NCBI GenBank assembly: GCA_963771835.1
Contig: CAVYVA010000001.1
Span: forward strand, 372,001-436,000
Direction: 5' to 3'
DNA length: 64,000 nucleotides
DNA from: CAVQCJ01 sp963771835
Lineage (GTDB): Bacteria; Actinomycetota; Actinomycetes; Prado026
Made by a program: the position numbers and the translations under genes. Numbering within the stretch: position 1 is the stretch's first letter; each line of letters begins with the position of its first letter. Under the pieces are notes generated by a model. That model made no database searches. It was not told the origin of the DNA and was given only the letters and a program-made list of their open reading frames with translations. Positions 36,498-47,465 of this stretch are shown piece by piece.

Positions 36498-37256
36498 ATG
36501 TCCATGGACGTGGTCACGAAAGCAGCGGCACGGGCCGACCGGCTCACGAAGGTCTACGGGGAGGCCGACACCCGGGTCGTGGCGCTGGACGAAGTCACCG
36601 TGTCCGTCGAGCCCGGCCGGATGACCGCGATCATGGGTCCGTCCGGCTCCGGCAAGTCGACGCTCATGCACTGCCTGGCGGGCCTCGACTCGGCCACGTC
36701 GGGCCAGGTGTTCATCGGCGAGACCGACCTCACCACGCTGGGCGACCGGGACCTGACCAGGCTGCGTCGCGACCGCGTCGGTTTCGTCTTCCAGTCCTTC
36801 AACCTCCTGCCCACGCTGACCGCGCTGGAGAACATCACGCTGCCGATGGACATCGCCGGTCGCCGTCCGGACCCGCAGTGGCTGGACACCGTCATCGACA
36901 CCATCGGCCTGCGGGACCGGCTCGGGCACCGCCCGTCCGAGCTGTCCGGCGGTCAGCAGCAGCGCGTCGCGTGCGCGAGGGCGCTCGCGTCGCGACCCGA
37001 CGTGATCTTCGCCGACGAGCCGACCGGCAACCTGGACTCCCGCTCGGGCGCACAGGTGCTGGGCTTCCTGCGCTCCTCGGTCCGCGACCTGGGGCAGACC
37101 GTCGTGATGGTCACCCACGACGCGAACGCGGCCTCCTACGCCGACCGCGTGCTGTTCCTCGGAGACGGCCGCATCGTCGACGACATGGCCGACCCGACCG
37201 CGGACGCGGTGCTGGAGCGGATGAAGCGGCTGGACGCGGCCGGGCGGGCGGTCTGA
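36498..37256 (+). CDS. ABC transporter ATP-binding protein (MacB/LolD type)
   Basis: The 252-residue ATPase has Walker A MGPSGSGKSTLMHCLAGLD, the Q-loop FVFQSFNLLPTLTALENI, the signature SELSGGQQQRVACARALA, Walker B PDVIFADEPTGNLDSR and the switch His VMVTHDANAASYAD. It partners with the FtsX-like permease encoded three bases downstream. Such pairs drive mechanotransmission or export of lipoproteins or antibiotics rather than classical import. Confidence 0.94.
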   Translation: MSMDVVTKAAARADRLTKVYGEADTRVVALDEVTVSVEPGRMTAIMGPSGSGKSTLMHCLAGLDSATSGQVFIGETDLTTLGDRDLTRLRRDRVGFVFQSFNLLPTLTALENITLPMDIAGRRPDPQWLDTVIDTIGLRDRLGHRPSELSGGQQQRVACARALASRPDVIFADEPTGNLDSRSGAQVLGFLRSSVRDLGQTVVMVTHDANAASYADRVLFLGDGRIVDDMADPTADAVLERMKRLDAAGRAV

Positions 37257-37259
37257 GCC

Positions 37260-39800
37260 GTGCTCAGGGCGACGGTGCGAGGTCTGCTCGCGCACAAGGT
37301 CCGCCTGCTGCTCACGGCGGTCGCCGTGGTCCTCGGCGTCGCGTTCGTCACGGGCGCGCTGGTGTTCACGGACACCCTCGGGAAGACCTTCGACGACCTG
37401 TTCACCCAGACCACCCCGGATGTCGTCGTCACCCCGCAGAACAACCTCGCCCTGGGCGGTGCGGGCCAGGACGGGGCCGTGCTGGTCCCCTCGTCCGTGC
37501 TCGCCACCGTGCAGTCGGTGCCTGGCGTCGAGCGCGCCCGCGGGGTCGTGTTCGTCAACGGCGTGCAGGTGACCGGGAAGGACGGCAAGGTCATCGGGCA
37601 GGCCGGGGCGCCGGCCTTCGGCAGCAGCTGGTCCGACGACCACGACCTGTCCCCGTTCCGGCTCGTCGAAGGGCGGGGACCGACCAGGCCCGGTGAGGTC
37701 GCGGTCGACTCGCAGACGGCGACCAAGGCCGGTCTGCACGTCGGCGGGCCGGTCGTGCTGACCACGCCCGGCCCGACCAGGCACGACACGGTGGTCGGCA
37801 TCTTCCGCTTCGGCACCACCGGGAACCTGGCAGGGGCGTCGATCGTCGCGTTCGACCTGCGGACGGCGCAGTCGGTGCTGCTGCAGGGTGCGAACGGGTA
37901 CACGCAGGTGTCCGCGAAGGGCGCGGCCGGCACCTCCCAGGAGCTGCTCCGGAACCGGGTGGTGGCCGCGCTCGGGTCGAAGGGCACCACGTTGAAGGTG
38001 CAGACCGGCAAGGCCGCGGCCGACGAGCAGGCCAAGCGGATCACCGACGGGCTGCAGTTCTTCAACGTGTTCCTGCTGGTCTTCGCCGGGATCGCCCTGG
38101 TGGTCGGCTCGTTCATCATCCTCAACACGTTCACGATGCTGGTCGCCCAGCGCACGCGCGAGCTCGCGCTGCTGCGGGCGATCGGCGCGACGCGTCGCCA
38201 GGTGACGCGCTCGGTGCTGCTGGAGGCGCTGGCCGTCGGCGTCGTCGGGGCGACGGTCGGCCTGGGTCTGGGCGTCCTGCTGTCCAGCGGTCTGCGCGGA
38301 CTGTTCGCGGCGCTCGGCATCGACCTTCCGGCCGGGCCGCTGGTCCTGGCCGGTCGCACCGTCCTGGCCGCGTATGTCGTCGGGGTGCTGGTGACGCTGG
38401 TGGCGGCGTACCTTCCCGCCCGGAGGGCGTCCCGGGTACCGCCGGTCGCCGCGCTCCGGGTGGACGCGGCGCCGACCGCCCGGTCGCTGCGGCTGCGGAC
38501 GCTGCTCGGGTGCCTGGTGCTGGCCGCCGGGCTGCTCCTGGCGTTCGCCGGACTGCGCAGCTCCGGCGACCGGGCTCCCTCGCTGGTCGGGCTCGGCGGG
38601 CTGGGTGTCCTGGTCGGGGCGGTGGTGCTCAGCCCGTCGATCTCCCGGCGCGTGATCGGCTGGCTGGCGGCGCCCGTCCGAGCGTCCGGCGCCACCGGCA
38701 AGATCGCGGTGGACAACGCCAGGCGCAACCCCCGTCGTACCGCGACGACCGCGTCGGCCCTGATGCTCGGGCTGGCACTGGTCAGCGCGATCGGGGTGCT
38801 GGGCGCCTCGACCACGGCCTCGACCGACGCCGTGATCGACAACGTCGTCCGTGCCGACTTCATCGCGTCCAACCCGTCGTTCCTGCCGCTGTCCCCGGAG
38901 GTGGCGCAGGCCCTGGCGCGGACGCCGGGGGTCGGTACGGTGTCCCCGGTCCAGGCGCTACGGGTGCAGATCGGCGGCAGCCGCACCGGCCTGACTGCGG
39001 TGGACCCGGCCACCATCACCGCGATGGTCGACCTGGGCATGGTCTCCGGGTCGGTGCAGGGGCTCGGCGTCGACGGGCTGCTGGTCGACGACAAGACCGC
39101 GACCACGGAGCACTACCGGATCGGCAGCCGGATCCCGGTCACGTTCGAGACCGGGCCGCGGGTGCTGACCGTGCAGGGCGTGTACAAGTCCAGCGGCGCG
39201 TTCTCCGGCGGGGTGGTCTCGGTCAGGACGGCGCGCCAGGTCGGCGCGCGCGACCTGGACGAGGTCGTGTACGTACGCGTGGCCGACGGCGCGGACCCGG
39301 CTAAGACGCGCGCCGCGGTGGACCGCGCCATGGCGGGCTTCCCCAACGTCAAGGTGCAGGACCAGACCGAGTTCAAGGCATCGATCCGCGACCAGGTGAA
39401 CCAGCTGCTGTACCTCGTGTACGCGCTGCTCGGGCTGGCGGTGGTGATCGCGGTGCTGGGCATCGTCAACACGCTCGCGCTGTCCGTCGTCGAGCGCACC
39501 CGCGAGATCGGCCTGCTGCGCGCGCTCGGGATGGGCCGTCGCCAGCTGCGCACGACCGTCCGCCTCGAGTCGGTGTCGATCTCGGTCTACGGGGCGCTGC
39601 TCGGGCTGGTGATCGGGGTCGCGTTCGGCACGGCGCTGCAGCGGTCGCTGGTCGAGCAGGGCATCACCGTGCTGGGCATCCCGTGGGCGGTGCTCGTGGT
39701 GGTGCTGCTGGCGTCGGTCGTGGTCGGCGTGCTGGCTGCCGTCTGGCCGGCCCGCCGGGCCGCGAAGCTCGACGTGCTGGCCGCGATCACCACCGAGTGA
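37260..39800 (+). CDS. FtsX-like ABC permease
   Basis: The 846-residue permease has an N-terminal helix (LLLTAVAVVLGVAFVTGALV), a large extracytoplasmic MacB-like domain, and a first FtsX block (LNTFTMLVAQRTRELALLRA, then IGATRRQVTRSVLLEALAVG). A second extracytoplasmic domain and a second FtsX block follow (VVERTREIGLLRALGMGRRQ). The GTG start lies just after the ATPase stop, so the two form an operon. The duplicated architecture is usual in actinobacteria. Confidence 0.93.
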   Translation: MLRATVRGLLAHKVRLLLTAVAVVLGVAFVTGALVFTDTLGKTFDDLFTQTTPDVVVTPQNNLALGGAGQDGAVLVPSSVLATVQSVPGVERARGVVFVNGVQVTGKDGKVIGQAGAPAFGSSWSDDHDLSPFRLVEGRGPTRPGEVAVDSQTATKAGLHVGGPVVLTTPGPTRHDTVVGIFRFGTTGNLAGASIVAFDLRTAQSVLLQGANGYTQVSAKGAAGTSQELLRNRVVAALGSKGTTLKVQTGKAAADEQAKRITDGLQFFNVFLLVFAGIALVVGSFIILNTFTMLVAQRTRELALLRAIGATRRQVTRSVLLEALAVGVVGATVGLGLGVLLSSGLRGLFAALGIDLPAGPLVLAGRTVLAAYVVGVLVTLVAAYLPARRASRVPPVAALRVDAAPTARSLRLRTLLGCLVLAAGLLLAFAGLRSSGDRAPSLVGLGGLGVLVGAVVLSPSISRRVIGWLAAPVRASGATGKIAVDNARRNPRRTATTASALMLGLALVSAIGVLGASTTASTDAVIDNVVRADFIASNPSFLPLSPEVAQALARTPGVGTVSPVQALRVQIGGSRTGLTAVDPATITAMVDLGMVSGSVQGLGVDGLLVDDKTATTEHYRIGSRIPVTFETGPRVLTVQGVYKSSGAFSGGVVSVRTARQVGARDLDEVVYVRVADGADPAKTRAAVDRAMAGFPNVKVQDQTEFKASIRDQVNQLLYLVYALLGLAVVIAVLGIVNTLALSVVERTREIGLLRALGMGRRQLRTTVRLESVSISVYGALLGLVIGVAFGTALQRSLVEQGITVLGIPWAVLVVVLLASVVVGVLAAVWPARRAAKLDVLAAITTE

Positions 39801-39825
39801 CCGGACGGCCCGACCGCGAACCGGC

Positions 39826-40668
39826 TCAGGACCGACGGGCACCGGCGGCGTACAGCGCGCTCAGCGTGCGGTCCCACGCCCGGTCGGGCAGCAGCTTGCG
39901 GGCGACGACGAACGGTATGGCCAGCTGCCCGACCCGGTACCGCGTGCGCGGCCGGCTCGCCGTCGCCGCCTTGACGACGGCGGCGGCGATGACCTCGGGC
40001 GACGACCCGGTCGGCTCGCCGTGGCGGGACAGCCTCAGCACGGCGGCCGACTTCGCGGCCTGCTCGGCGTACGGCCCGTCCCCGGACACCTCCTCGAGGT
40101 GCTCAGCGGCGATCGCACCCCACTCGGTCGAGACGGACCCGGGCTGGATCACCACGACGTGGATGCCGAACGGCGCCAGCTCGGGCCGCAGCGAGTCGCT
40201 GAGGCCTTCGACGGCGAACTTCGTCGCGTGGTACCAGTCCCCCAGCGGCTCGCCGAACCGGCCGCCCATCGAGGACACGTTGACGATGCAGCCGCTGCGC
40301 TGCGCGCGCATGTGCGGCAGCACGAGCTGGACGAGACGGGCGAGCCCGAACACGTTCACCTCGAACTGCCGCCGCGCCTCGTCGAGCGGGACCTCCTCCA
40401 GCGAGCCGTACGAGCCGTAGCCGGCGTTGTTGACCAGCACATCGATCCGGCCGGTCTCCTGGACGACCCGCTCGACCAGCGCGACCAGGTCCGCGTCCAC
40501 CGTGAGGTCGGCACGGACGGTGCGCACCCCGCGGTCGGCCAGCGCGCCCATCCGCTCGACCCGCCGGGCCACGGCGTACACGGTGAGACCGGACTCCTGC
40601 AGGCGCCGCGCCGTCGCCTCGCCGATGCCCGAGGACGCCCCCGTGACCAGCGCGACCCTGTCGACCAT
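39826..40668 (-). CDS. Short-chain dehydrogenase/reductase
   Basis: The 280-residue classical SDR has the cofactor motif VALVTGASSGIGEATARRLQ, the structural VLVNNAGYGSYG, and the catalytic Ser/Tyr/Lys set in GCIVNVSSMGGRFGEPLGDW followed by YHATKFAVEGLSDSLRPELA. It is convergent with the FtsX permease and divergent from the cyclic-nucleotide-binding gene. The substrate cannot be told from sequence. Confidence 0.92.
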   Translation of the reverse strand: MVDRVALVTGASSGIGEATARRLQESGLTVYAVARRVERMGALADRGVRTVRADLTVDADLVALVERVVQETGRIDVLVNNAGYGSYGSLEEVPLDEARRQFEVNVFGLARLVQLVLPHMRAQRSGCIVNVSSMGGRFGEPLGDWYHATKFAVEGLSDSLRPELAPFGIHVVVIQPGSVSTEWGAIAAEHLEEVSGDGPYAEQAAKSAAVLRLSRHGEPTGSSPEVIAAAVVKAATASRPRTRYRVGQLAIPFVVARKLLPDRAWDRTLSALYAAGARRS

Positions 40669-40722
40669 GTGGGTAGGCTACGGCCAGCCCGGCCCGGTCT
40701 GCGCGTCGAGAGGTGGCTCCCG

Positions 40723-41136
40723 GTGGACGGCAAACTCGAGCTTCTGTCCCGCGTGCCGCTGTTCTCCGGGCTCGACCGCGCCGGGCTCGTGCAAGTCGGC
40801 CGGCTGACGGACGAGATCGACCTCCCGGCCGGCCGGGAGCTGCTGCACGAGGGATCGACGCCGCACGAGTTCTTCCTGATCGTCGACGGCAGCGTGGCCA
40901 TCGACCGCGACGGCGAGCGGCTGAACACGCTGGGGCCCGGCGACTACCTCGGGGAGATCGCGCTCCTGGACGGCGGCCGGCGCAGCGCCACCGCGACGGC
41001 CGAGACCGACGTGCGCCTGCTCGTGCTGGGCACCCGCGAGTTCCACAGCCTGATGGACGAGTTCCCCGACGTCCGCGTCGCCGTGCTGCGCACGCTGGCC
41101 AGGCGCGTGCGTCACGCCGAGAACATCGACGACTAG
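40723..41136 (+). CDS. Stand-alone cyclic nucleotide-binding domain protein
   Basis: The 137-residue protein is a single Crp-type beta-roll: LLSRVPLFSGLDRAGLVQVG, ELLHEGSTPHEFFLIVDGSV and the phosphate-binding-cassette region GDYLGEIALLDGGRRSATAT. The C-terminal helix ends RVRHAENIDD, with no DNA-binding domain. It may sense cAMP or act as a regulatory subunit. GTG at 40723 is preceded by gagagg. Confidence 0.85.
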   Translation: MDGKLELLSRVPLFSGLDRAGLVQVGRLTDEIDLPAGRELLHEGSTPHEFFLIVDGSVAIDRDGERLNTLGPGDYLGEIALLDGGRRSATATAETDVRLLVLGTREFHSLMDEFPDVRVAVLRTLARRVRHAENIDD

Positions 41137-41164
41137 CCCGCCCCCGTCGCCCCTCCCGCCGGGG

Positions 41165-42866
41165 TCAGCCCGGCAGGCAGGGGTTGCCGCCCAGGTCGCG
41201 GTTGAAGTTCTCGAACAGCGTCGCCGTCGTGAAGCCCGCCTCCGGGTAGACGGTGGAGAGCAGCCCGCCGAACGCCGTCGTCGAGCTGCCGCCGAAGGTG
41301 TCGATCGTGCCGGGCATCAACGCGCCGCCCTCCTGCCAGGCGCACTGCCCCGGCCCGTTCGAGGTCGAGGTGAAGAACGGGTAGAACGCCGCGCCCGCTG
41401 GCGGGTTCGTGCAGTTCGTCCCGGTGGTCCGGTCGCACGCCGGCACCACGTCCCGCTCGATCGACGGGAGGTTCGCCTCGAACCGGACGTCCTCGAACGC
41501 CCGCCCGCCGTTGGTCGGGCTGGTGAACAGCACCGGCGTCGGGTGCAGCCGCGCGTCGGTCGCCGCGTTCGCGATCGTGCCCGGCCAGCGGTTCTGGTAC
41601 GACTGGCCGTCGAAGTCGCCGTCCCCGTCCCCGGCGCCGATGCACGAGGTGACGTGGATGACCAGCGAGTCGGCGCCCGGCAGGCAGTTGATGTCGTCGT
41701 CGTCGAGCGTCGCGTCGTCCGGCCCGGGCTTCGTGCAGGCGAAGGTGCTCGGGTCGCTCTTCGCGCAGAGCTCGAAGTGTCCGATCTCGTCGGAGTAGGC
41801 CGCGTTGTACGTGTGCGCGCTCCAGGTGTTGCCGCGCGGTGCGGCGGTGCTGTACTCGGCGTGGAACGCGTACGGCCGCGACGTGCACTTCTTGGCCTTG
41901 GGCGCGAAGATGACCTGCCCGAAGCCGTTGGCGATGCTCGCGGTCATCGACCCGCTCTGCCCGGTCGTGGTGTCGGTGATGTCGGCGCGCATCCCGGCCG
42001 CCGTGTCGTGCAGGTGCACGACGAGCCGGTCGCCGGAGTTCATCATCAGGTCCTTGGTCGGGTCCGGGTTCAGCGCCAGCGCCGGGTTCGCGCTGTCGGA
42101 GATCTTCAACGGGTCGGCCGGTGCCTGCGACTTGCCGCTCCTGGTGACGTACGCCCAGTTCACCGGCTCCTCGCCGACGAGGAAGTGGTTGTTCAGGCAG
42201 TCGGCGTTGTTCGGCGATGCCGGTGTTCTGGTCCAGGCCAAGGCTGTCGATGGTCATGTTGGCGCACCACTGCGTCGCGCTGCAGCCGAAGCCCTCGAAC
42301 TGCGGCACGTAGCCGGGCTCGTAGAACTGCAGCTCCATGAACGCGTTGCCCGGGTGCCGGCCGATGTAGGCGGGCGACTTGGGGTTGGGGTTGCTGAACT
42401 TCGCGTTGACGTCGGAGTCCGGCTGGCACACGCGGGTGTACTCGGGCGCGGACTCGGAGTCGCAGAGGGTGAGCCCGAGCCAGAACGTCGCGCGGAGCTC
42501 GAAGTCCCACGTCCCGCCGCTGCCGTTCTGCTTGGGCCGCGCGGGCGGGTTCTTCGGCAGCTGGAGCTGGTAGGTCATGTCGTACCCGGTGCCCGGCCGG
42601 TTCGACCGGAACTCCACCGACGGCTCGTCGTGCCCGACGTAGCCGCCCGCCGGTGCGATGTTCGGCTCCGGGTCCGTGCACTGGCTGGAGAACTGCACGC
42701 AGTACGTCTGGTGGCTGGCGGTCGCCGCCTTCACCGCGAGGTTGGTCGCGGCGGCGCGCGCATCGGTGGTGCCGGCCCTGGCGACCGTCGAGGCGGTGGC
42801 CGGTGAGGTCGCTGCCATGACGGCGACGACGGCGCCGGCGGCGACGACGGCGATGACCTTGCGCAT
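41165..42866 (-). CDS. Large secreted protein of unknown function (one apparent frameshift)
   Basis: The about 566-residue protein starts MRKVIAVVAAGAVVAVMAAT, a signal peptide with likely cleavage after SPATAS. The mature part contains about a dozen Cys in spaced pairs (TYCVQFSSQCTDPEP, SATQWCANM, CTSRPYAF, ACDRTTGTNCTNPP), suggesting disulfides. It also has acidic, calcium-site-like stretches (DDDDINCLPGADS, GAGDGDGDFDGQSY). The frame breaks at about 42216, where an extra base separates LDQNTGI from PNNADCLNNHFLVG; the length is 3n+1. ATG at 42866 has GGGAGG. I do not recognise the family. Confidence 0.72.
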
Positions 42867-43103
42867 GGCGCCTCCCCGTGCTCGCGCACAGAACTCGTGG
42901 GCACCCGACCCAGCACCTGGCACAGGGCGGGCCGGGGTGCGGACGGACGCAACGTAGACCGCGTGCGCGGCCATGACAACGGTGCTCCGCAAGTTCGTCG
43001 GACACGTAAGAAATGCGGTGAACCGACCCGCGACCCGGTGCGTTGTCGGGGTTGAACGGCGATCCGCGGGGCACGCCCGGTGGGTGATGGACGATGCCTC
43101 GGA
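42867..43103. other. Intergenic region, no gene seen
   Basis: The 237-bp gap lies between the secreted-protein start and the HAD gene stop (both leftward). It should hold the promoter of the secreted-protein gene. No repeat or clear promoter element was recognised. Confidence 0.4.
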
Positions 43104-43779
43104 TCAGGGATCGGCGATGTCCGCCGCGACCAGCTCGACCAGCGTCTCGGTGTCCAGGTCGAGCAACGACTTCACGACGTGCCGGCGCGGGGCGGGCTCG
43201 ATCGGCACTACGAACGGCACCGCGACCACCAGGCAACCGGCCGCTTCCGCGGCGGCCACGCCGACCGGGCTGTCCTCGAGCACGACCGTTCGCGCCGGCT
43301 GCACGCCCAGGCGTGCGCAGGCCACCAGGTACGGGTCCGGGTAGCGGCTTCGTGCGCGGCACCTCGTCCCCGGCGATGGTCGTCCGGAAGTGCTCTCCGC
43401 CGACGTCGTGCAGCACCGCGTCGACGAGCGAGCGCGGTGACGACGACACCAGCGCGCAGGGCACGTCGTGCGCGGCGAGGTCGTCGAGCAGCTCGGGAGC
43501 ACCGGGGCGGTGCTCGGCGCCGCTCTCGAGCAGGCGCGCCATCGTGTCGACGAGCTGCTGCTCGACCACGTCCGGGGACCGGTCCGACCCGGACCGCTCG
43601 ACCATGATGCTGGCCACCCGCGACAGCGGTCCGCCGACCAGCGCTGCGGTGTCCTCGGCCGACCAGGCCGGGTGGCCGAGCCACGCCATGACCTCGCGCT
43701 CGGCGACACCCCAGCAGTGCTCGGTGTCCACGAGCAGCCCGTCCATGTCGAACAGCACAGCCTGCAGGCCGCTGCTCAT
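43104..43779 (-). CDS. HAD-family phosphatase (beta-phosphoglucomutase-like; one apparent frameshift)
   Basis: The about 224-residue hydrolase has motif I VLFDMDGLLVDTEHCWG, motif II LVSSSPRSLVDAVLHD and motifs III/IV in VPRTKP then VVLEDSPVGVAAAEAAG. The frame breaks at about 43344, where an extra g interrupts the family KPYPDPYL; the length is 3n+1. The start ATG overlaps the metH stop (ATGA), so it is coupled to MetH. The substrate is probably a small phosphorylated metabolite. Confidence 0.87.
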
Positions 43780-46700
43780 CGGGCGTTGAAGTACTTCGCC
43801 TCGGGGTGATGGGCGATCACCGCGGACGTGGACTGCTCGGGGTGCAGCTGGAACTCCTCGGACAGCTCGACCCCGATGCGGCCCGGGTCGAGCAGCTCGA
43901 ACACCTTGGTCTGCTCCTCCAGGTCCGGGCAGGCCGGGTAGCCGAAGGAGTACCGCGACCCGCGGTAGCCCTGCCGGAAGACCACGTCGAGCGAGGCGTC
44001 GTCCTCGGCACCGAACCCGAGCTCGTCGCGCACCCGCGCGTGCCAGTGCTCGGCGAGGGCCTCCGCGAGCTGCACCGACAGCCCGTGCAGCTCGAGGTAG
44101 TCGCGGTACGCGTCCTTGGCGAACAGCTCGGCGGTCGCCTCCGAGACGCGCGACCCCATCGTCACGACGGTGAACGCGACGACGTCCACCTCGCCGGACG
44201 CACGCGGCCGGAAGAAGTCGGCCAGGCACAGGTGCCGGTCGCGGCGCTGCCGCGGGAAGGTGAACCGGGCCCGCTCGCGACTGTGCGGGTCGGTCGGGTC
44301 CGAGAGGATGACCAGGTCGTCGCCCTCGCTGACGCACGGGAAGTAGCCGTACACGACGCCGGCGTCGAGCAGGTTCTCGGTCTTGAGCCGGTCCAGCCAC
44401 AGGCGCAGGTTCGGCCGTCCGTCGGTCTCGACCAGATCCTCGTACGACACGCCGCCCTCGCCGCGCGTCGGCCGCAGGCCCCACTGGCCGAGGAACAGCG
44501 CCCGCTCGTCCAGGTAGGCGGCGTAGTCGGCGAGCGGGACGCCCTTGACCACGCGGTCGCCCCAGAACGGTGGCACGGGCACCGGGTTGTCGACCGCGAC
44601 GTCCGATCGGGTGGGCATCTGCTCGGACGGGGTCTCCTCCGGCCGGGCCACCGTGCGCACCAGTCGTTCCCGGCGCGGCGGCAGCGCGTCGGCGAGCGTG
44701 GGTACGTCGGTGCCGTCCGCAGCCGCGGCCTTCGTGGCCCGGTGCGTCACCACGGCGTCCATGAGGCGCAGCCCTTCGAACGCGTCGCGCGCGTACCGCA
44801 CCTCGCCGGCGTACAGCGCGGCCAGGTCCTGCTCGACGTACGCCCGGGTCAGCGCCGCTCCGCCGAGGATGACCGGCCAGCGGGCGGCGACGCCGCGCTG
44901 GTTCATCTCCTCGAGGTTCTCCTTCATGATCATGGTCGACTTCACCAGCAGGCCGGACATCCCGATCACGTCGGCGCCGTGCTCGTCGGCGGCATCGAGG
45001 ATCGAGTTGATCGGCTGCTTGATCCCGAGGTTGACCACGGTGTAGCCGTTGTTGCTCAGGATGATGTCGACGAGGTTCTTGCCGATGTCGTGAACGTCGC
45101 CGCGCACCGTCGCGAGCACGATCGTGCCTTTGCCGTGCTCGTCGGTGCGCTCCATGTGCGGCTCGAGGTAGGCGACCGCGGTCTTCATCACCTCGGCCGA
45201 CTGCAGCACGAACGGCAGCTGCATCTGTCCGGACCCGAACAGCTCGCCGACCGTACGCATGCCGGACAGCAAGGTGTCGTTGACGATCTCCAGCGCCGGC
45301 CGCACGGCCAGGGCCTCGTCGAGGTCGTCCTCCAGCCCGGTGCGCTCGCCGTCCACGATGCGCCGCTCGAGCCGCTCCGACAGCGGCAGACCGGCCAGCT
45401 CGGCGGCCTTGGTCTGCCGCAGCGCCGTGGCGTCGACGCCCTCGAACAGGTCCAGGAACTTGACCAGCGGGTCGTAGTCGTCGGTGCGCCGGTCGTACAC
45501 CAGGTCGAGGGCGACCTCGCGCTGCTCGTCCGGGATCCGCGCGGTCGGAAGGATCTTGGAGGCGTGCACGATCGCGGAGTCCAGCCCGGCCTTGACCGCC
45601 TCGGCCAGGAACACCGAGTTGAGCACCATCCGGGCGGCGGGGTTCAGCCCGAAGGAGACGTTCGAGACGCCCAGCGTCGTCTGGACGTCCGGGAAGCGGC
45701 GCTTGACCTCGCTGATCGCCTCGATCGTCTCCAGGGCGTCCCGGCGCGTCTCCTCCTGCCCGGTCGCGATCGGGAAGGTGAGGCAGTCGACGATGATGTC
45801 CTCGACCCGCATCCCGTACGTTCCCGTCAGGTCGTTGATCAGCCGCTCGGCGATCGCGACCTTCCACTCGGCGGTGCGGGCCTGGCCCTGCTCGTCGATG
45901 GTGAGCGCGACGACGGCGGCACCGTGCTCGCGCACGATCGGCATGATGCGTCGCATCCGCGAGGTCGGCCCGTCGCCGTCCTCGTAGTTCACCGAGTTGA
46001 TCACCGCGCGGCCGCCGAGCATCTCCAGCCCGGCCTCGACCACCGGCAGCTCGGTCGAGTCCAGGACCAGCGGGAGCGTCGAGGCCGTGGCGAACCGACC
46101 GGCCAGGTTGCGCATGTCGGCCACGCCGTCCCGGCCGACGTAGTCCACGCACAGGTCCAGCAGGTGGGCGCCGTCGCGGATCTGGTCGCGGGCGATCTCG
46201 ACGCAGTCGTCCCAGCGCTCGGCCAGCATCGCGTCGCGGAACGCCTTCGAGCCGTTGGCGTTGGTCCGCTCGCCGATGGACAGGTACGCCGTGTCCTGCC
46301 GGAACGGCACCGACTGGTAGAGGGAGGCCACGCCCGGCTCCGGACGGGGCCGCCGCGGCACGACGGGCCGACCGCGCACCTCGTCGACGAGCCGGCGCAG
46401 GTGCTCGGGGGTGGTGCCGCAGCAGCCGCCGACCATGGACAGGCCGTACTCGGTGGTGAACACGTCGTGGGCGTGCGCGAGCTCGTCCGGGGTCAGCGGG
46501 TAGTGGGCGCCGTCCGCCCCCAGCACCGGGAGCCCTGCGTTCGGCATGCACGTGAGCGGCACCCGGGCCTGCCGGGCGAGCTGGCGCAGGTGCTCGCTCA
46601 TCTCCGCCGGGCCGGTCGCGCAGTTCAGCCCGATCGCGTCGATCCCCAGCGGCTCCAGCGCAGTGAGGGCCGCGGTGATCTCGCTGCCCAGCAGCAGCGT

Positions 46701-47308
46701 TCCGGTCGTCTCCACGGTCACCTGGACGAACACGGGCAGGTCGGCCCCGGCGGCGGCGAGGGCCCGCTTGGCCCCGATGACCGCGGCCTTGGCCTGGAGC
46801 AGGTCCTGGGCGGTCTCCACCAGCACCGCGTCGACGCCGCCGGCGACCATGCCCTCGACCTGCAGCTGGTAGGCGTCCCGGAGCGTGGCGAACGGGACGT
46901 GACCCAGCGACGGGAGCTTGGTGCCCGGCCCGACCGACCCGAGCACCCAGCGCGGCCGGTCCGGCGTCGACCAGCCGTCCGCGACCTCCCTGGCCAGCTC
47001 GGCGCCGGCCCGGGCGAGCTCCCCGATCCGCTCCTGGATCCCGTACTCGGCCAGGTTGGCCAGGTTCGCGCCGAAGGTGTTGGTCTCGACGCAGTCCACG
47101 CCGACGGCGAAGTACGCGTCGTGCACGGACCGGACGACGTCGGGCCGCGAACGTTCAGGATCTCGTTGCAGCCCTCCAGGCCGAGGAAGTCGTCCAGCGT
47201 CAGGGCGTGGCTCTGCAGCATCGTGCCCATCGCGCCGTCGGCGACCAGGACGTGGTCGGCCATCGCGGCGCGCAGCGCGGCCGGGCCGGGTCGAGACGTG
47301 GGAGCCAT
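43776..47308 (-). CDS. metH: Cobalamin-dependent methionine synthase (one apparent frameshift)
   Basis: The about 1,177-residue enzyme transfers a methyl group from methyltetrahydrofolate to homocysteine. Domains in order are homocysteine-binding (VLVADGAMGTMLQSHAL, MVGGCCGTTPEHLRRL), pterin-binding (YLSIGERTNANGSKAFRDAM), the B12 cap and B12-binding domain (TVRGDVHDIGKNLVDIILSN with DxHxxG), and the activation domain (GRIGVELSEEFQLHPEQSTS). The frame breaks at about 47152, where one base seems missing between CNEILNV and SRPDVVRSVHDAYF; the length is 3n+2, consistent with a deletion. ATG at 47308. Confidence 0.94.
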
Positions 47309-47465
47309 GGTGGGCCAAGGGTAGTCGGGGGTCCCCCGCCGGATGGGGTGTGGGACCGGCCCGGACACCGGCAGCACGTACGCTTGCAGTGGCTCGTCCG
47401 GGCCGCCGGGCCCGACCCGGCGGCGTCCGCGGCGGCGGGTCACGGCGAAGACAGTGGGTGGACGG

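Noticed and set aside
42193..46551. Long minus-strand frame covering parts of metH, HAD and the secreted gene
   Set aside because: Only short stretches after the frameshifts in the HAD and secreted-protein genes are meaningful; the rest is an out-of-frame copy of metH.
43806..47324. Very long plus-strand open frame opposite metH
   Set aside because: The minus strand encodes all MetH domains. The plus frame is an antisense shadow.
47309..47465. Cobalamin riboswitch upstream of metH
   Set aside because: The 157-bp gap is too short and lacks a recognisable B12-box-like sequence by eye. A covariance-model search would settle it.
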